NCBI RefSeq assembly: GCF_000172975.1
Contig: NZ_ABTR02000001.1
Coordinates: 906,501-970,500 of the forward strand
Direction of reading: 5' to 3'
Source: Dethiosulfovibrio peptidovorans DSM 11002
Lineage (GTDB): Bacteria > Synergistota > Synergistia > Synergistales > Dethiosulfovibrionaceae
Length of the DNA stretch: 64,000 bases
Shown one piece after another: positions 9,299 through 16,903 of this stretch (its first letter is position 1; every line of letters begins with the position of its first letter). Below the pieces are notes generated by a model. That model was not told the DNA's origin, searched no databases, and was given only the letters and a program-made list of their open reading frames with translations. The translations under genes were made by a program, and so were the position numbers.

Positions 9299-9763
9299 CT
9301 AAGGCAACATAACCTGAAAAACATACTTGAACACTCCTACCAGAACGACCACGGTCCCCAACGATATAGCGGAGCAAAGACCTATCTTTTTCCAATGGTG
9401 CAGATACAGTAGGGAAAGAAAAAGAAACAGAAATGATGCCAGTGGGAAATGCAATATCGGAAGAAAAAACGAATAAAGAGCCAACAACACAAGAACGAAA
9501 AGTATCTCCCGGGTGAACAGGAAGGAGAAGAGATTACCAGCATTCACACCCTTCCCCTGTTTTCTAGATCCCTTCCAAAGTTCGATGGTCCCCATCAGCA
9601 TTATCACCGAGGAAGCTATCTTGGGAGCTACCGAAGGAGAAGAATACTTACCGCTGGTCATATCCAAGGCGAAATAGAATCCGAGAGCCCCGAAAAGGAT
9701 AAACAAAAAGGCGAAACCTATCTCTCCGGGTCTTCTTTCGTTTGAATTGGACTGTTCCTGCAT
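9299..9763 (-). CDS. tctB: Tripartite tricarboxylate transporter small permease, TctB family
   Basis: A 154-residue protein with four hydrophobic segments, consistent with TctB. They are IGFAFLFILFGALGFYFAL near residues 16-34, a second near 45-60, and two close to the C-terminus. It is poorly conserved, so the call relies on length, topology and position between tctC and tctA. The start follows GGAAAGGAG. Confidence 0.8.
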   Translation of the reverse strand: MQEQSNSNERRPGEIGFAFLFILFGALGFYFALDMTSGKYSSPSVAPKIASSVIMLMGTIELWKGSRKQGKGVNAGNLFSFLFTREILFVLVLLALYSFFLPILHFPLASFLFLFLSLLYLHHWKKIGLCSAISLGTVVVLVGVFKYVFQVMLP

Positions 9764-9787
9764 GGAATTTAAAAACTCCTTTCCGAT

Positions 9788-9820
9788 GTAGCTGTCCCCT
9801 CGAAAAAAGGAGACAGCTAC
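9788..9820 (-). promoter_or_regulatory. Intercistronic stem-loop between tctC and tctB
   Basis: GTAGCTGTCCCC (9788-9799) pairs with GGAGACAGCTAC (9809-9820) with one mismatch. It lies between the binding-protein gene and its permease genes. There is no U-tract on the minus-strand transcript. It probably stabilises the 3' end of tctC mRNA and lowers permease expression relative to the binding protein. Confidence 0.55.
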
Positions 9821-9838
9821 GCTACATAATCGATTAAA

Positions 9839-10846
9839 TTATGGCTTCGGTATACCCAGTTCGGCGGGAGACACCTTTGTAACTCCGGCCTCCTCCAAAA
9901 GCCAGGTAACGTTAGACTGATTTTTTTTGAGGAATTTATCCGCTTCCTCGCCGGAAAGGGCAAGTTGGATCCCGTTAAGCCTCTTGATGAACTCTACGAA
10001 TGCAGGATCTTTAACAGCCTTCATATAAGCCGCTTTCAACTCGTCCACTATGGGCTGAGGGGTTCCCTTTTTGACGAAAGCGCCGTAGAAGTGACCTATC
10101 GGCAGATATTTGGAGAACTCGGGATAGATCTCGGTTATAGCAGGGACATCCGGTAACTGCTCTACCCTCTCGTCGTTTATGACCGCAAGAGCACGAAGCT
10201 TTCCGGTCTTTATAAGATCCACCGTGCCCGCTCCCATCATGCTGATAGGCATGGCCTCGACGTGACCGCCGAGCAACGCCGCCATTCCGGAACCGTCGCC
10301 GTCGAATCCGACCAGGTTGAACTCGACGTCCTTCATAGCTCTAAGCATGGAGGCTATGACGAATGGAATCCCGCCGGTACCGGTGGAAGCCATCTTTATC
10401 TTTCCCTCGTTTTCCTTGGCCGCTTCGATAAGATCCTGAAGGGTCTGATACGGAGTATTGGGGTTGACGCATATGACATCCACACCGAAGACCATAAGAC
10501 AGAGGGTATCGAAGTCGTTGTAATCGTATTTGCCCAATCCCAATACCTTGTAAAGCGCCGGACCTTCCGCATTGTAGAGAATGGAATAGCCATCCGCCGG
10601 CATATTGGCCACCAGGGTCGTAGCCAAAGCTCCGGCCGCCCCCGGTTTGTTCTGAAGTATGATCTTTCCACCTATGATCTTCTCCACTAGAGGCGTCAGA
10701 GCTCTGGAAGCGTTGTCCGTACCTCCACCGGCACCCCAAGAGATATATCCGTTGATGTTCTTATCCGGGTAATCGGCAAAAGCTGGTGCAACCAAGAACA
10801 CCCCAAGGCTGCAAAAAACCGTCATAAGCGCAAGCAAACGTCTCAT
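9839..10846 (-). CDS. tctC: TctC-family tripartite tricarboxylate transporter substrate-binding protein
   Basis: A secreted binding protein (335 residues from the chosen start) that pairs with the TctB and TctA downstream. The signal peptide is MRRLLALMTVFC...APAFA. The mature protein opens YPDKNINGYISWGAGGGTDN and has ILQNKPGAAGALATT and MASTGTGGIPF, as in the paralogue at 577-1572. The ATG at 10846 is preferred over an in-frame ATG nine codons upstream, because CGGAGG sits nine bases before it and it restores a standard signal peptide. Ligand presumably a carboxylate. Confidence 0.9.
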   Translation of the reverse strand: MRRLLALMTVFCSLGVFLVAPAFADYPDKNINGYISWGAGGGTDNASRALTPLVEKIIGGKIILQNKPGAAGALATTLVANMPADGYSILYNAEGPALYKVLGLGKYDYNDFDTLCLMVFGVDVICVNPNTPYQTLQDLIEAAKENEGKIKMASTGTGGIPFVIASMLRAMKDVEFNLVGFDGDGSGMAALLGGHVEAMPISMMGAGTVDLIKTGKLRALAVINDERVEQLPDVPAITEIYPEFSKYLPIGHFYGAFVKKGTPQPIVDELKAAYMKAVKDPAFVEFIKRLNGIQLALSGEEADKFLKKNQSNVTWLLEEAGVTKVSPAELGIPKP

Positions 10847-10945
10847 GATTAATGTCCTCCGATTCATTTTCATATTCTCTTACTGAAAAGGATACGCATA
10901 ATGCTATCAACAGGAAAAAGTTACGTCTTACCTCACTTTGCCGTT

Positions 10946-12367
10946 TTACTGCGGTTTCTTTTTCGAGGGATCGAAGAACTCCCCGAAGAGTATCGCTTCG
11001 TCGGGCTGGTCCTTCATTATGGGACGAGCCACCCAGGTACTCTGCATATAGTGCTTCAGTGAGATGTTTTCCGACACCATGTTGCCGCCCCATACGCCGC
11101 ATCCCATACTGGAGGTCATGGGCATGCCGTTCTCGGCACTGCCGGCGTTGGCCTTGGACTGAGGCTGACGGACCATTATGCGGGTGACGGGAGCCCTCAG
11201 GGCAAGACGGTCGATATGGTCGTCGTCGTGGCTGTAGATCCCGCAGGAATGGCCTCTGCCTCCGACCTTGTAGATCTCGTCCATCATCTTCAGGGCGTTC
11301 TCGAACTCGCCTTCGTAACGATGCAATGTCAGCAGGGTGGTAAGCTTCTCTCCGGAGAACTTATGCTCCTTGCCGATTCCGTCGCCGACGACCATTATGA
11401 ACTTGCGGTCCTCCGGGATCTCGAAACCGGCGGCCTTGGCCAGCTTCTGAGGAGCCACGGCGACGGTCGCTACTATGCGGTGGCCTTCCTCGTCCCACAT
11501 GGCCTTCTTCAGCATCTCCCTCTGCTCGTCGGTGGCCAGATAGCCCCCTTCTTTCTTCAGGGCCTCTACCATGGCGTCGTATATCCCGCCGTAGATAACC
11601 AGGTTCCCGTCGGCGGAACATCCGGAGCCGAAATCGGATGTCTTGCTGATCCTGGTGTTCCTGGCGGCTATCTCGACGTCGGTTGTCTCGTCGAAGATCA
11701 TGGTGGCGTTTCCGGCGCCGGAACAGTAGGCTGGCTTGCCCGAGCTGTGGGCAGCCTTGGTCATGGCGGGGCCTCCCGTAGCCATTATAAGATCCCCCAT
11801 GGTCATGATCTTGTTCACCATGGCCATGTTGGGAGACTCGACGCACTGGAGGAAGTCCTCCGGCTCGCCTATGGCCTTGAGGGCCTCTCTCATCAGACGG
11901 ACGACCTCGAAGGTGGTTTTCTTGGTTCTGGGATGGGGCGAGAATATGACCACATCTCTGGCCTTGAGAGCGTAGATTGCGGTAACGATAGGGGTGAGCT
12001 CCGGATTCGTCATGGGGATGAGGGACACTATCAATCCCGCCGGTTTAGCGTAGCGGGCCAGTCCCTTCTCGGGGTTGAACTCCACCATTCCAACGCTCTT
12101 CTGTCTCAGAGCGTCCCTTAGAACTCCTAGGATCTTGTGTCTCTTGCCGTAACGTCCGTTCCAGTCTCCCGCTCCGCTCTCCTCGACTCCCATCTTGCCG
12201 AGTCTGTCGAAGTTCTCCGGATTTCCCGCTGCCCAGGCGACGGCGCGGCACATGCGGTCGACCCTCTCCTGATCGTAGTTCTCTATAATTCCCTGGACCC
12301 GGCGGGCCTTCTCTACAAGTTTCTCCAGCACCTCGAGCTGTTCCGGAGTTATCTCTTTACTAGCCAT
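10946..12367 (-). CDS. Aldehyde dehydrogenase, CoA-acylating type (EutE/AdhE/SauS-like)
   Basis: A 473-residue cytoplasmic dehydrogenase. The stretch AHSSGKPAYCSGAGNATM followed by ISKTSDFGSGCSADGN aligns by eye with the catalytic region of the acylating aldehyde dehydrogenases (AdhE N-domain, EutE, sulfoacetaldehyde dehydrogenase). Its catalytic cysteine falls in GSGC. VSLIPMTNPELTPIV forms the cofactor-site region. Family members turn an aldehyde, NAD(P)+ and CoA into an acyl-CoA. In this operon it can plausibly accept an aldehyde released by the TPP enzyme. Sulfoacetaldehyde dehydrogenase is an alternative, but no sulfonate genes are present. The ribosome site AAGGAGAG precedes the ATG. 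Confidence 0.82.
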   Translation of the reverse strand: MASKEITPEQLEVLEKLVEKARRVQGIIENYDQERVDRMCRAVAWAAGNPENFDRLGKMGVEESGAGDWNGRYGKRHKILGVLRDALRQKSVGMVEFNPEKGLARYAKPAGLIVSLIPMTNPELTPIVTAIYALKARDVVIFSPHPRTKKTTFEVVRLMREALKAIGEPEDFLQCVESPNMAMVNKIMTMGDLIMATGGPAMTKAAHSSGKPAYCSGAGNATMIFDETTDVEIAARNTRISKTSDFGSGCSADGNLVIYGGIYDAMVEALKKEGGYLATDEQREMLKKAMWDEEGHRIVATVAVAPQKLAKAAGFEIPEDRKFIMVVGDGIGKEHKFSGEKLTTLLTLHRYEGEFENALKMMDEIYKVGGRGHSCGIYSHDDDHIDRLALRAPVTRIMVRQPQSKANAGSAENGMPMTSSMGCGVWGGNMVSENISLKHYMQSTWVARPIMKDQPDEAILFGEFFDPSKKKPQ

Positions 12368-12401
12368 AACAAATCTCTCCTTGCAATAGTAAATTTTTAA
12401 T

Positions 12402-13229
12402 CTATAAAATTCCGTTTTCGACCATGTAGTCCTTGGCAGTAGACAGACAGCGCTTGGCGTGTTCCATCGATCCCCAGCTTCCCTCTCTCTTAAGATGGGG
12501 TAGCTCTATGGACAGGACCACGTCGTCCGGAAGACGGCGGACTATGTCGGCTATGTCGATGGCACCTTCGCCCACGTAGTAGCGTTCATCCCTTCCGGTG
12601 TGTATCAGGCTTTCCTTGTCGTCCCAGTCGGGGATCTCCGCCGGGCCGTCGCAGATATGGGCCATGTGGAATAGCTCCTTAGGGCAGTCGTCCAGCTCCG
12701 CCGGGTCCACCCTGGACCTGTACAGATGAAGGGTGTCTACCATGATCCCGGCGTTGTCCCTCTTGACCGTGTCTAGGACCTCTCTGGTCTCCTTAAGGGT
12801 GCGGATCGACGCCCAGGTGACGAACTCCAAATTCACCGTGATGCCGTATTGCTTGGCCAGATCGCACAGAGTGGCGAACTGATCCAGATAGAAGTCTTTT
12901 TTGTCGGTCCATATGCTGCTTATGACGTTCTTTACTCCCAGCTCCGCCGCGGCCTCGAAGGGGCCCTCGTAGTTTCGGACGTCAACTCCGTCGGCTATCT
13001 TGGCCAGCTCGATATCGTTTATGACCACCCCGGTCTCGTCCATAGCCCTGCGGGTCAGGTCGAACATCTCCCTGTTTCTGTAGATGTCGTAGTCGTTCTC
13101 GCCCTTGACCCCCATGGTTATGGACCTTATCCCGACGCAGTCGTAACCCAGGGTGTGGGCGTTGTAGATCATCTCGGGTGGAGCCCATCCGAGAACGGTA
13201 AGCTGAGCCAGAGAATACCTGTGTGCCAT
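12402..13229 (-). CDS. Xylose-isomerase-like TIM-barrel protein (sugar isomerase/epimerase/dehydratase family)
   Basis: A 275-residue AP-endonuclease-2-type TIM barrel. The expected metal ligands occur in order: Glu in VNLEFVTW, Asp/His in IMVDTLHLYRS, His in FHMAHICDGP, and Glu in VLSIELPHL. The family covers sugar isomerases, the inosose dehydratase IolE and fungal/bacterial 3-dehydroshikimate dehydratases. With AroD and AroE in the same operon, a step on dehydroshikimate or a related cyclic keto acid is attractive, but the exact reaction cannot be read from sequence. GAGGAGG lies upstream of the ATG. Confidence 0.78.
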   Translation of the reverse strand: MAHRYSLAQLTVLGWAPPEMIYNAHTLGYDCVGIRSITMGVKGENDYDIYRNREMFDLTRRAMDETGVVINDIELAKIADGVDVRNYEGPFEAAAELGVKNVISSIWTDKKDFYLDQFATLCDLAKQYGITVNLEFVTWASIRTLKETREVLDTVKRDNAGIMVDTLHLYRSRVDPAELDDCPKELFHMAHICDGPAEIPDWDDKESLIHTGRDERYYVGEGAIDIADIVRRLPDDVVLSIELPHLKREGSWGSMEHAKRCLSTAKDYMVENGIL

Positions 13230-13249
13230 CTTCTTTTTTGCCTCCTCGA

Positions 13250-14026
13250 CTAACGGTAAAGTAGATCGAAGGCCCCGCGCATCCGCTCCACCGGGATCTG
13301 TCCCGGGGCGGACTCGGCGCTTCCGACCGCGAATGTGAGGTCCGATCCGTAAAGCCCTCCAGCCAGACGGCTGACCTGTCCCAGAGCTCCCATGGACATG
13401 GTTATCAGGGGAACGTCGGGGAAGTCCCTGCGAACAGCCAGGGTGGCCTCGAACACCTTCAGAACGTCCTCCTCCGATCTCGGCATCAGTGCCACCTTGG
13501 CGACGTCGGCGCCGAAACGGATCTGGGTAGCCAACTGAGAGTAGATGAAGGAGAGAGAGGGGGTCCGGTCGAAGTCGTGATAGGAGACTATAAGTCCTAT
13601 TCCCGCCTTCTCCGCCAGGGCCTTGACCTCCGAGAGCTTCTCGTAGCCGTAGGTGAGTTCCTTGTCCACCAGCTCGACCAGCCTCTCCGAGATCGCCCCT
13701 CTGTATATGCTGTCCTTGGCCGACTCGGACACCTCCTTGATACCGCCCTCCCAGTGTCCGCGACAGGTGAGGATGATGGGAAGATCTCCCACGGCGGAGC
13801 GTACCTTGCGAAGTAGGTCCATCGACGAGTCAAGATCCTCGACCACGTCCCAGGCGTCTATTCGCAGCTCTATGATGTCCGGGTTTATGGAGGAAAGGTT
13901 CTCCACCTCCGCCATGACGTCCTCCCCGGTCGAGCCGACCAGGGGGACGCATACCAGGGGAACCTCTCCGCCCAACAGGGCGTTTCGGACCTTCAAGGGC
14001 TTTCCGGGAAGAGGACGGACCATCAT
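13250..14026 (-). CDS. aroD: 3-dehydroquinate dehydratase, type I
   Basis: A 258-residue class I aldolase-fold enzyme that interconverts 3-dehydroquinate and 3-dehydroshikimate through a Schiff base. The catalytic pair is visible: histidine in IVSYHDFDRTP and lysine in VAKVALMPRSEEDV. ELRIDAWD and ILTCRGHWEGG match the other strands. The ATG at 14026 overlaps the TGA of the upstream TPP gene (ATGA), which is why it is chosen over an upstream in-frame ATG inside that gene. Location in a catabolic operon fits use in quinate/shikimate breakdown or interconversion. Confidence 0.92.
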   Translation of the reverse strand: MMVRPLPGKPLKVRNALLGGEVPLVCVPLVGSTGEDVMAEVENLSSINPDIIELRIDAWDVVEDLDSSMDLLRKVRSAVGDLPIILTCRGHWEGGIKEVSESAKDSIYRGAISERLVELVDKELTYGYEKLSEVKALAEKAGIGLIVSYHDFDRTPSLSFIYSQLATQIRFGADVAKVALMPRSEEDVLKVFEATLAVRRDFPDVPLITMSMGALGQVSRLAGGLYGSDLTFAVGSAESAPGQIPVERMRGAFDLLYR

Positions 14027-15798
14027 TCCCACACCCTTCCGGGTTTGCTGCCGCCTCTCTTGACGTAGATATCGTTTATATTCCAACATCCGGCTGTGAC
14101 CACCGGGGCGTTCTCCATGCTGACGTCAATGAGATAGGGCTTGTTGGATGCCAGGGCCCTCTCCAGGGCGGGCTTGAAGTCCTCGGCAGACTCGACCTTC
14201 TCGCCCTCTACGCCGTAGGCTCTGGCTATGGCGGCGAAGTCGGGAGAGTAGGGCTCGCCTTCTCTGGTGAAAAGGGTTCCGAACTGGTGCTCGTAGTGCT
14301 GATATTCCAGTCCAGCTATGGTTCCGAAGGCGCAGTTGTTCATGACCACCCATACCACGGCTATGTTCTTCTCCGCAGCTGTGGCCAGAGGCGAAACGTT
14401 GGTCCCCATTCCTCCGTCGCCGATGAGAGCGACCACCTTCTTGTCCGGACAGGCCACCTTGACCCCCAAAGCGGCGGAGGGACCGTATCCCATGGTGCAT
14501 AGCCCGCCGGGAGCCACGAAGGTTCCCGCCTCGTATATGGGGAACTGCTGGCCGACTCCGTTTTTGTTCCAGCCGACGTCGGCTACCACATAGCCGTCTT
14601 TGGGAAGGGCCTCACGAAGGTCTGCCAGGATTCTCTCCGGCCTCATGGGGAACTGTCCGGAGGTCTGAGCCTCCATCAGAGACGCCCGGTAGGCGTTCTT
14701 GGACTCGGAGATCGACTCGGCCAGTCCCGGTCTCTTCACTCCATCGGGATATATCCTCCTGGCTGCGTCGAGAATGGCTTCGAGGGCCTTCTTGGCGTCG
14801 CAGATGGCGCCTATCTCGGTCTTGTAGTTGCGTCCGATCTCTTCCTGGTTTATATCTATGTGGACGAGTTTCGTCGGAGGGATGTTGAATGTCTCGTCTC
14901 TGTACCAGGAGCTGCAATCGGCCTCGGAAAGGCGGGTACCGACCGCCATCATGACGTCGGCCTTCATCGCCATGGAGTTGTTGAACTCGGTTCCCCAGAA
15001 GCCGGTCATACCTACCGCCATGGGGTGATCGTCCGAGATGGATCCCTTGCCCATAAGGGTGTAGAGTACGGGAACGGTAAGATGCTCCGCCAGCTCGGTT
15101 AGGGCCCTTGAGGCCCCGCTGGATATTACCCCTCCGCCGGGGTAGAGTATGGGGTTCTTGGCTTCGCCCAACATGCGGGCTATCCTCTCGGCGTCGGAGA
15201 CGTCCATCCCCGGCTTGGGCAGCTCGGGCATGTTGTCGTAGCGACGCTGGAAGAACTTAACGTCCAGCTCCATGGAGAAGATATCCATAGGTATCGACAC
15301 CAGCACCGGACCGGGACGGCCTGTGACGGCAAGGCGGAAGGCCTTGTCCATTATCTCCGGCAGGAGCTCGGGGCGGTCGACCCTCCAGGCCCTCTTGACG
15401 AAGGGCTTGTATATTTCGAACTGGGTCGCGTCGCCGTGCATATTCACTTCCTGATGGGGATGACGACCGTAGTAGCTGCTGGGGACGTCTCCCGCTATGA
15501 CGACCATGGGAATGGAGTTCAGCCCGGCCTCGGCCACCCCGGTGGTGGCGTTGGTCAGTCCAGGCCCGAGATGGGTCATGAGGACTCCCGGAACTCCCTT
15601 ATTCTTGCCCCTGGAGTAACCGTCGGCGGCGTGGGCCGCTATCTGCTCGTGCCGAACCGAGATGTACTCGATCCGCTCGCTCTCCCTGAAAGCGTCCAGG
15701 AGACCTATGACCGTGTGGCCGCACAGGCCGAAGACCTTCTCCACCCCTCGGGACTCAAGAAAACGAACTAATTGAAAAGCTACCAAATCTCTGTTCAA
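14023..15798 (-). CDS. Thiamine-diphosphate-dependent enzyme, acetolactate synthase (IlvB) superfamily
   Basis: From the TTG at 15798 the protein is 591 residues, typical for the family. That codon lies eight bases after AGGAGG, while the frame upstream has no comparable site. The N-domain has GLCGHTVIGLLDAF and ISVRHEQIAAHAADGYSR, with the cofactor-activating glutamate. The C-domain carries GDGGMGTNVSPL..NN, the TPP/Mg motif. Relatives include acetolactate synthase, IolD (trihydroxycyclohexanedione hydrolase), cyclohexane-1,2-dione hydrolase and sulfoacetaldehyde acetyltransferase. No regulatory IlvN subunit follows, so acetolactate synthesis is unlikely. It is first in the operon. Ring cleavage of a cyclic 1,2-dione is my preferred hypothesis. 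Confidence 0.82.
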   Translation of the reverse strand: MNRDLVAFQLVRFLESRGVEKVFGLCGHTVIGLLDAFRESERIEYISVRHEQIAAHAADGYSRGKNKGVPGVLMTHLGPGLTNATTGVAEAGLNSIPMVVIAGDVPSSYYGRHPHQEVNMHGDATQFEIYKPFVKRAWRVDRPELLPEIMDKAFRLAVTGRPGPVLVSIPMDIFSMELDVKFFQRRYDNMPELPKPGMDVSDAERIARMLGEAKNPILYPGGGVISSGASRALTELAEHLTVPVLYTLMGKGSISDDHPMAVGMTGFWGTEFNNSMAMKADVMMAVGTRLSEADCSSWYRDETFNIPPTKLVHIDINQEEIGRNYKTEIGAICDAKKALEAILDAARRIYPDGVKRPGLAESISESKNAYRASLMEAQTSGQFPMRPERILADLREALPKDGYVVADVGWNKNGVGQQFPIYEAGTFVAPGGLCTMGYGPSAALGVKVACPDKKVVALIGDGGMGTNVSPLATAAEKNIAVVWVVMNNCAFGTIAGLEYQHYEHQFGTLFTREGEPYSPDFAAIARAYGVEGEKVESAEDFKPALERALASNKPYLIDVSMENAPVVTAGCWNINDIYVKRGGSKPGRVWE

Positions 15799-15948
15799 TG
15801 GGATCTCCTCCTGAACTTTGGTTACTTGCCGTACTTCCCGAACTAGAACCTCGTCGGGAAAATCGTGCGAAAGGGCTTTACATAGACTGAGATTCGCCCT
15901 AAAATCCCACCACATGGCAATAGATACTGCTCAATGGAATATACTTGA

Positions 15949-15977
15949 AACATACATCAGTCTTTTCTCCATGTCAA
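15949..15977 (-). promoter_or_regulatory. Sigma-70-type promoter of the 14-gene operon
   Basis: On the minus strand TTGACA (15972-15977) is followed after exactly 17 bases by TATGTT (15949-15954). Transcription would start near 15942, giving a leader of about 145 nt before the TTG start at 15798. It lies in the 312-bp divergent gap shared with the IclR gene (15799-16110); apart from this promoter nothing else is clear there. IclR operators commonly lie in such gaps, but I could not define one. Confidence 0.7.
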
Positions 15978-16110
15978 GGAATTCGCGCACTTTTTCAAAA
16001 GCTATCCGCTTGATCTTTCCGAAATCGACGTTTAGGATCGTAACGTTCCGGACAAAACGAGGCTAAGCACAGGAAAGAGCGGGATAAAGGTCATATGGGA
16101 GGGGTTTATC

Positions 16111-16872
16111 ATAAAAGAAGGCAACGAAAAATCCGTAAGGGTTCTGGACAGGGCGATATCCATTCTGGACTGCTTCACCCTTGACGACACCCATTTAACG
16201 TTAAAGGAACTCTCGGAGAGGGTCGATCTCTCCACCAGCACCGTCTCCAGATTGCTCAATTCACTGGTCGCCCTTAAACTTCTCCATAGGAACGACAGGG
16301 ATAAGTCCTACTGCCTGGGGCCGAAGCTCTACCATTACGGTTTTCTGGCCAAGGACAACATATCGGTGGTGAAACATGCCTACCCTCTGATGAAACGGAT
16401 AAGGGACAAGACCAAGGAGGCTGTTACCCTCTACGTCCTGGAAAACGACTACAGGGTATGTTACGAACACGTGGAAAGCCTGCTATTCATGTCATGCGTG
16501 GTTAGGGTCGGAGACCGCTTCCCCCTCTGGGCCGGTGCCGGAGGAAAGTGCATCCTGGCCTATTCGGACGAAACCTATGTTCTGAATGAGATAGAGAAGG
16601 CCTACCCCATAACGGGAGCGACCATAACGGACCGGGAATCGTTTCTGTCGGAGCTGGCGTCCATAAGGGAAAGGGGTTACGCTATAAGCCACGGAGAGAG
16701 AGAGGAAGGGGTCATCTCCGTGGCGGTTCCAATATTCGAGCCACCCCACAGGATATTCGGCTGCCTTTCCGTGGCGGCCCCAACAGTAAGGTTGGACGAG
16801 AAAGCCATAGAGGAGCTCATTCCGGAGCTCAAGGACATCTGCTCCAGGATATCCATGAACCTGGGCATATAG
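16111..16872 (+). CDS. IclR-family transcriptional regulator (non-canonical start)
   Basis: A DNA-binding regulator of about 253 residues. The N-terminal winged helix reads VLDRAISILDCF...LTLKELSERVDLSTSTVSRLLNS. The C-terminal effector domain has the family pattern from YHYGFLAKD to HGEREEGVISVAVPIF. It diverges from the operon and is its likely controller, sensing the substrate or an intermediate. No ATG, GTG or TTG occurs in frame between the upstream stop (16033) and the middle of the HTH at 16252. The Shine-Dalgarno TGGGAGGGG is eight bases before ATA at 16111 and five before ATC at 16108, so a rare AUA/AUC start is proposed. A CTG at 16144 is the other option. Confidence 0.78.
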   Translation: MKEGNEKSVRVLDRAISILDCFTLDDTHLTLKELSERVDLSTSTVSRLLNSLVALKLLHRNDRDKSYCLGPKLYHYGFLAKDNISVVKHAYPLMKRIRDKTKEAVTLYVLENDYRVCYEHVESLLFMSCVVRVGDRFPLWAGAGGKCILAYSDETYVLNEIEKAYPITGATITDRESFLSELASIRERGYAISHGEREEGVISVAVPIFEPPHRIFGCLSVAAPTVRLDEKAIEELIPELKDICSRISMNLGI

Positions 16873-16903
16873 AATAGTCAAAAAGCGGAGGTCTCGTGAT
16901 TTC

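Noticed and set aside
10946-15798. A sulfoacetaldehyde pathway (SauS-like dehydrogenase plus Xsc-like TPP enzyme)
   Set aside because: The aldehyde dehydrogenase would fit, but the TPP enzyme's N-terminus does not look like Xsc and no phosphotransacetylase, sulfite or taurine genes are near. AroD, AroE and the HMG-lyase-like gene point elsewhere.
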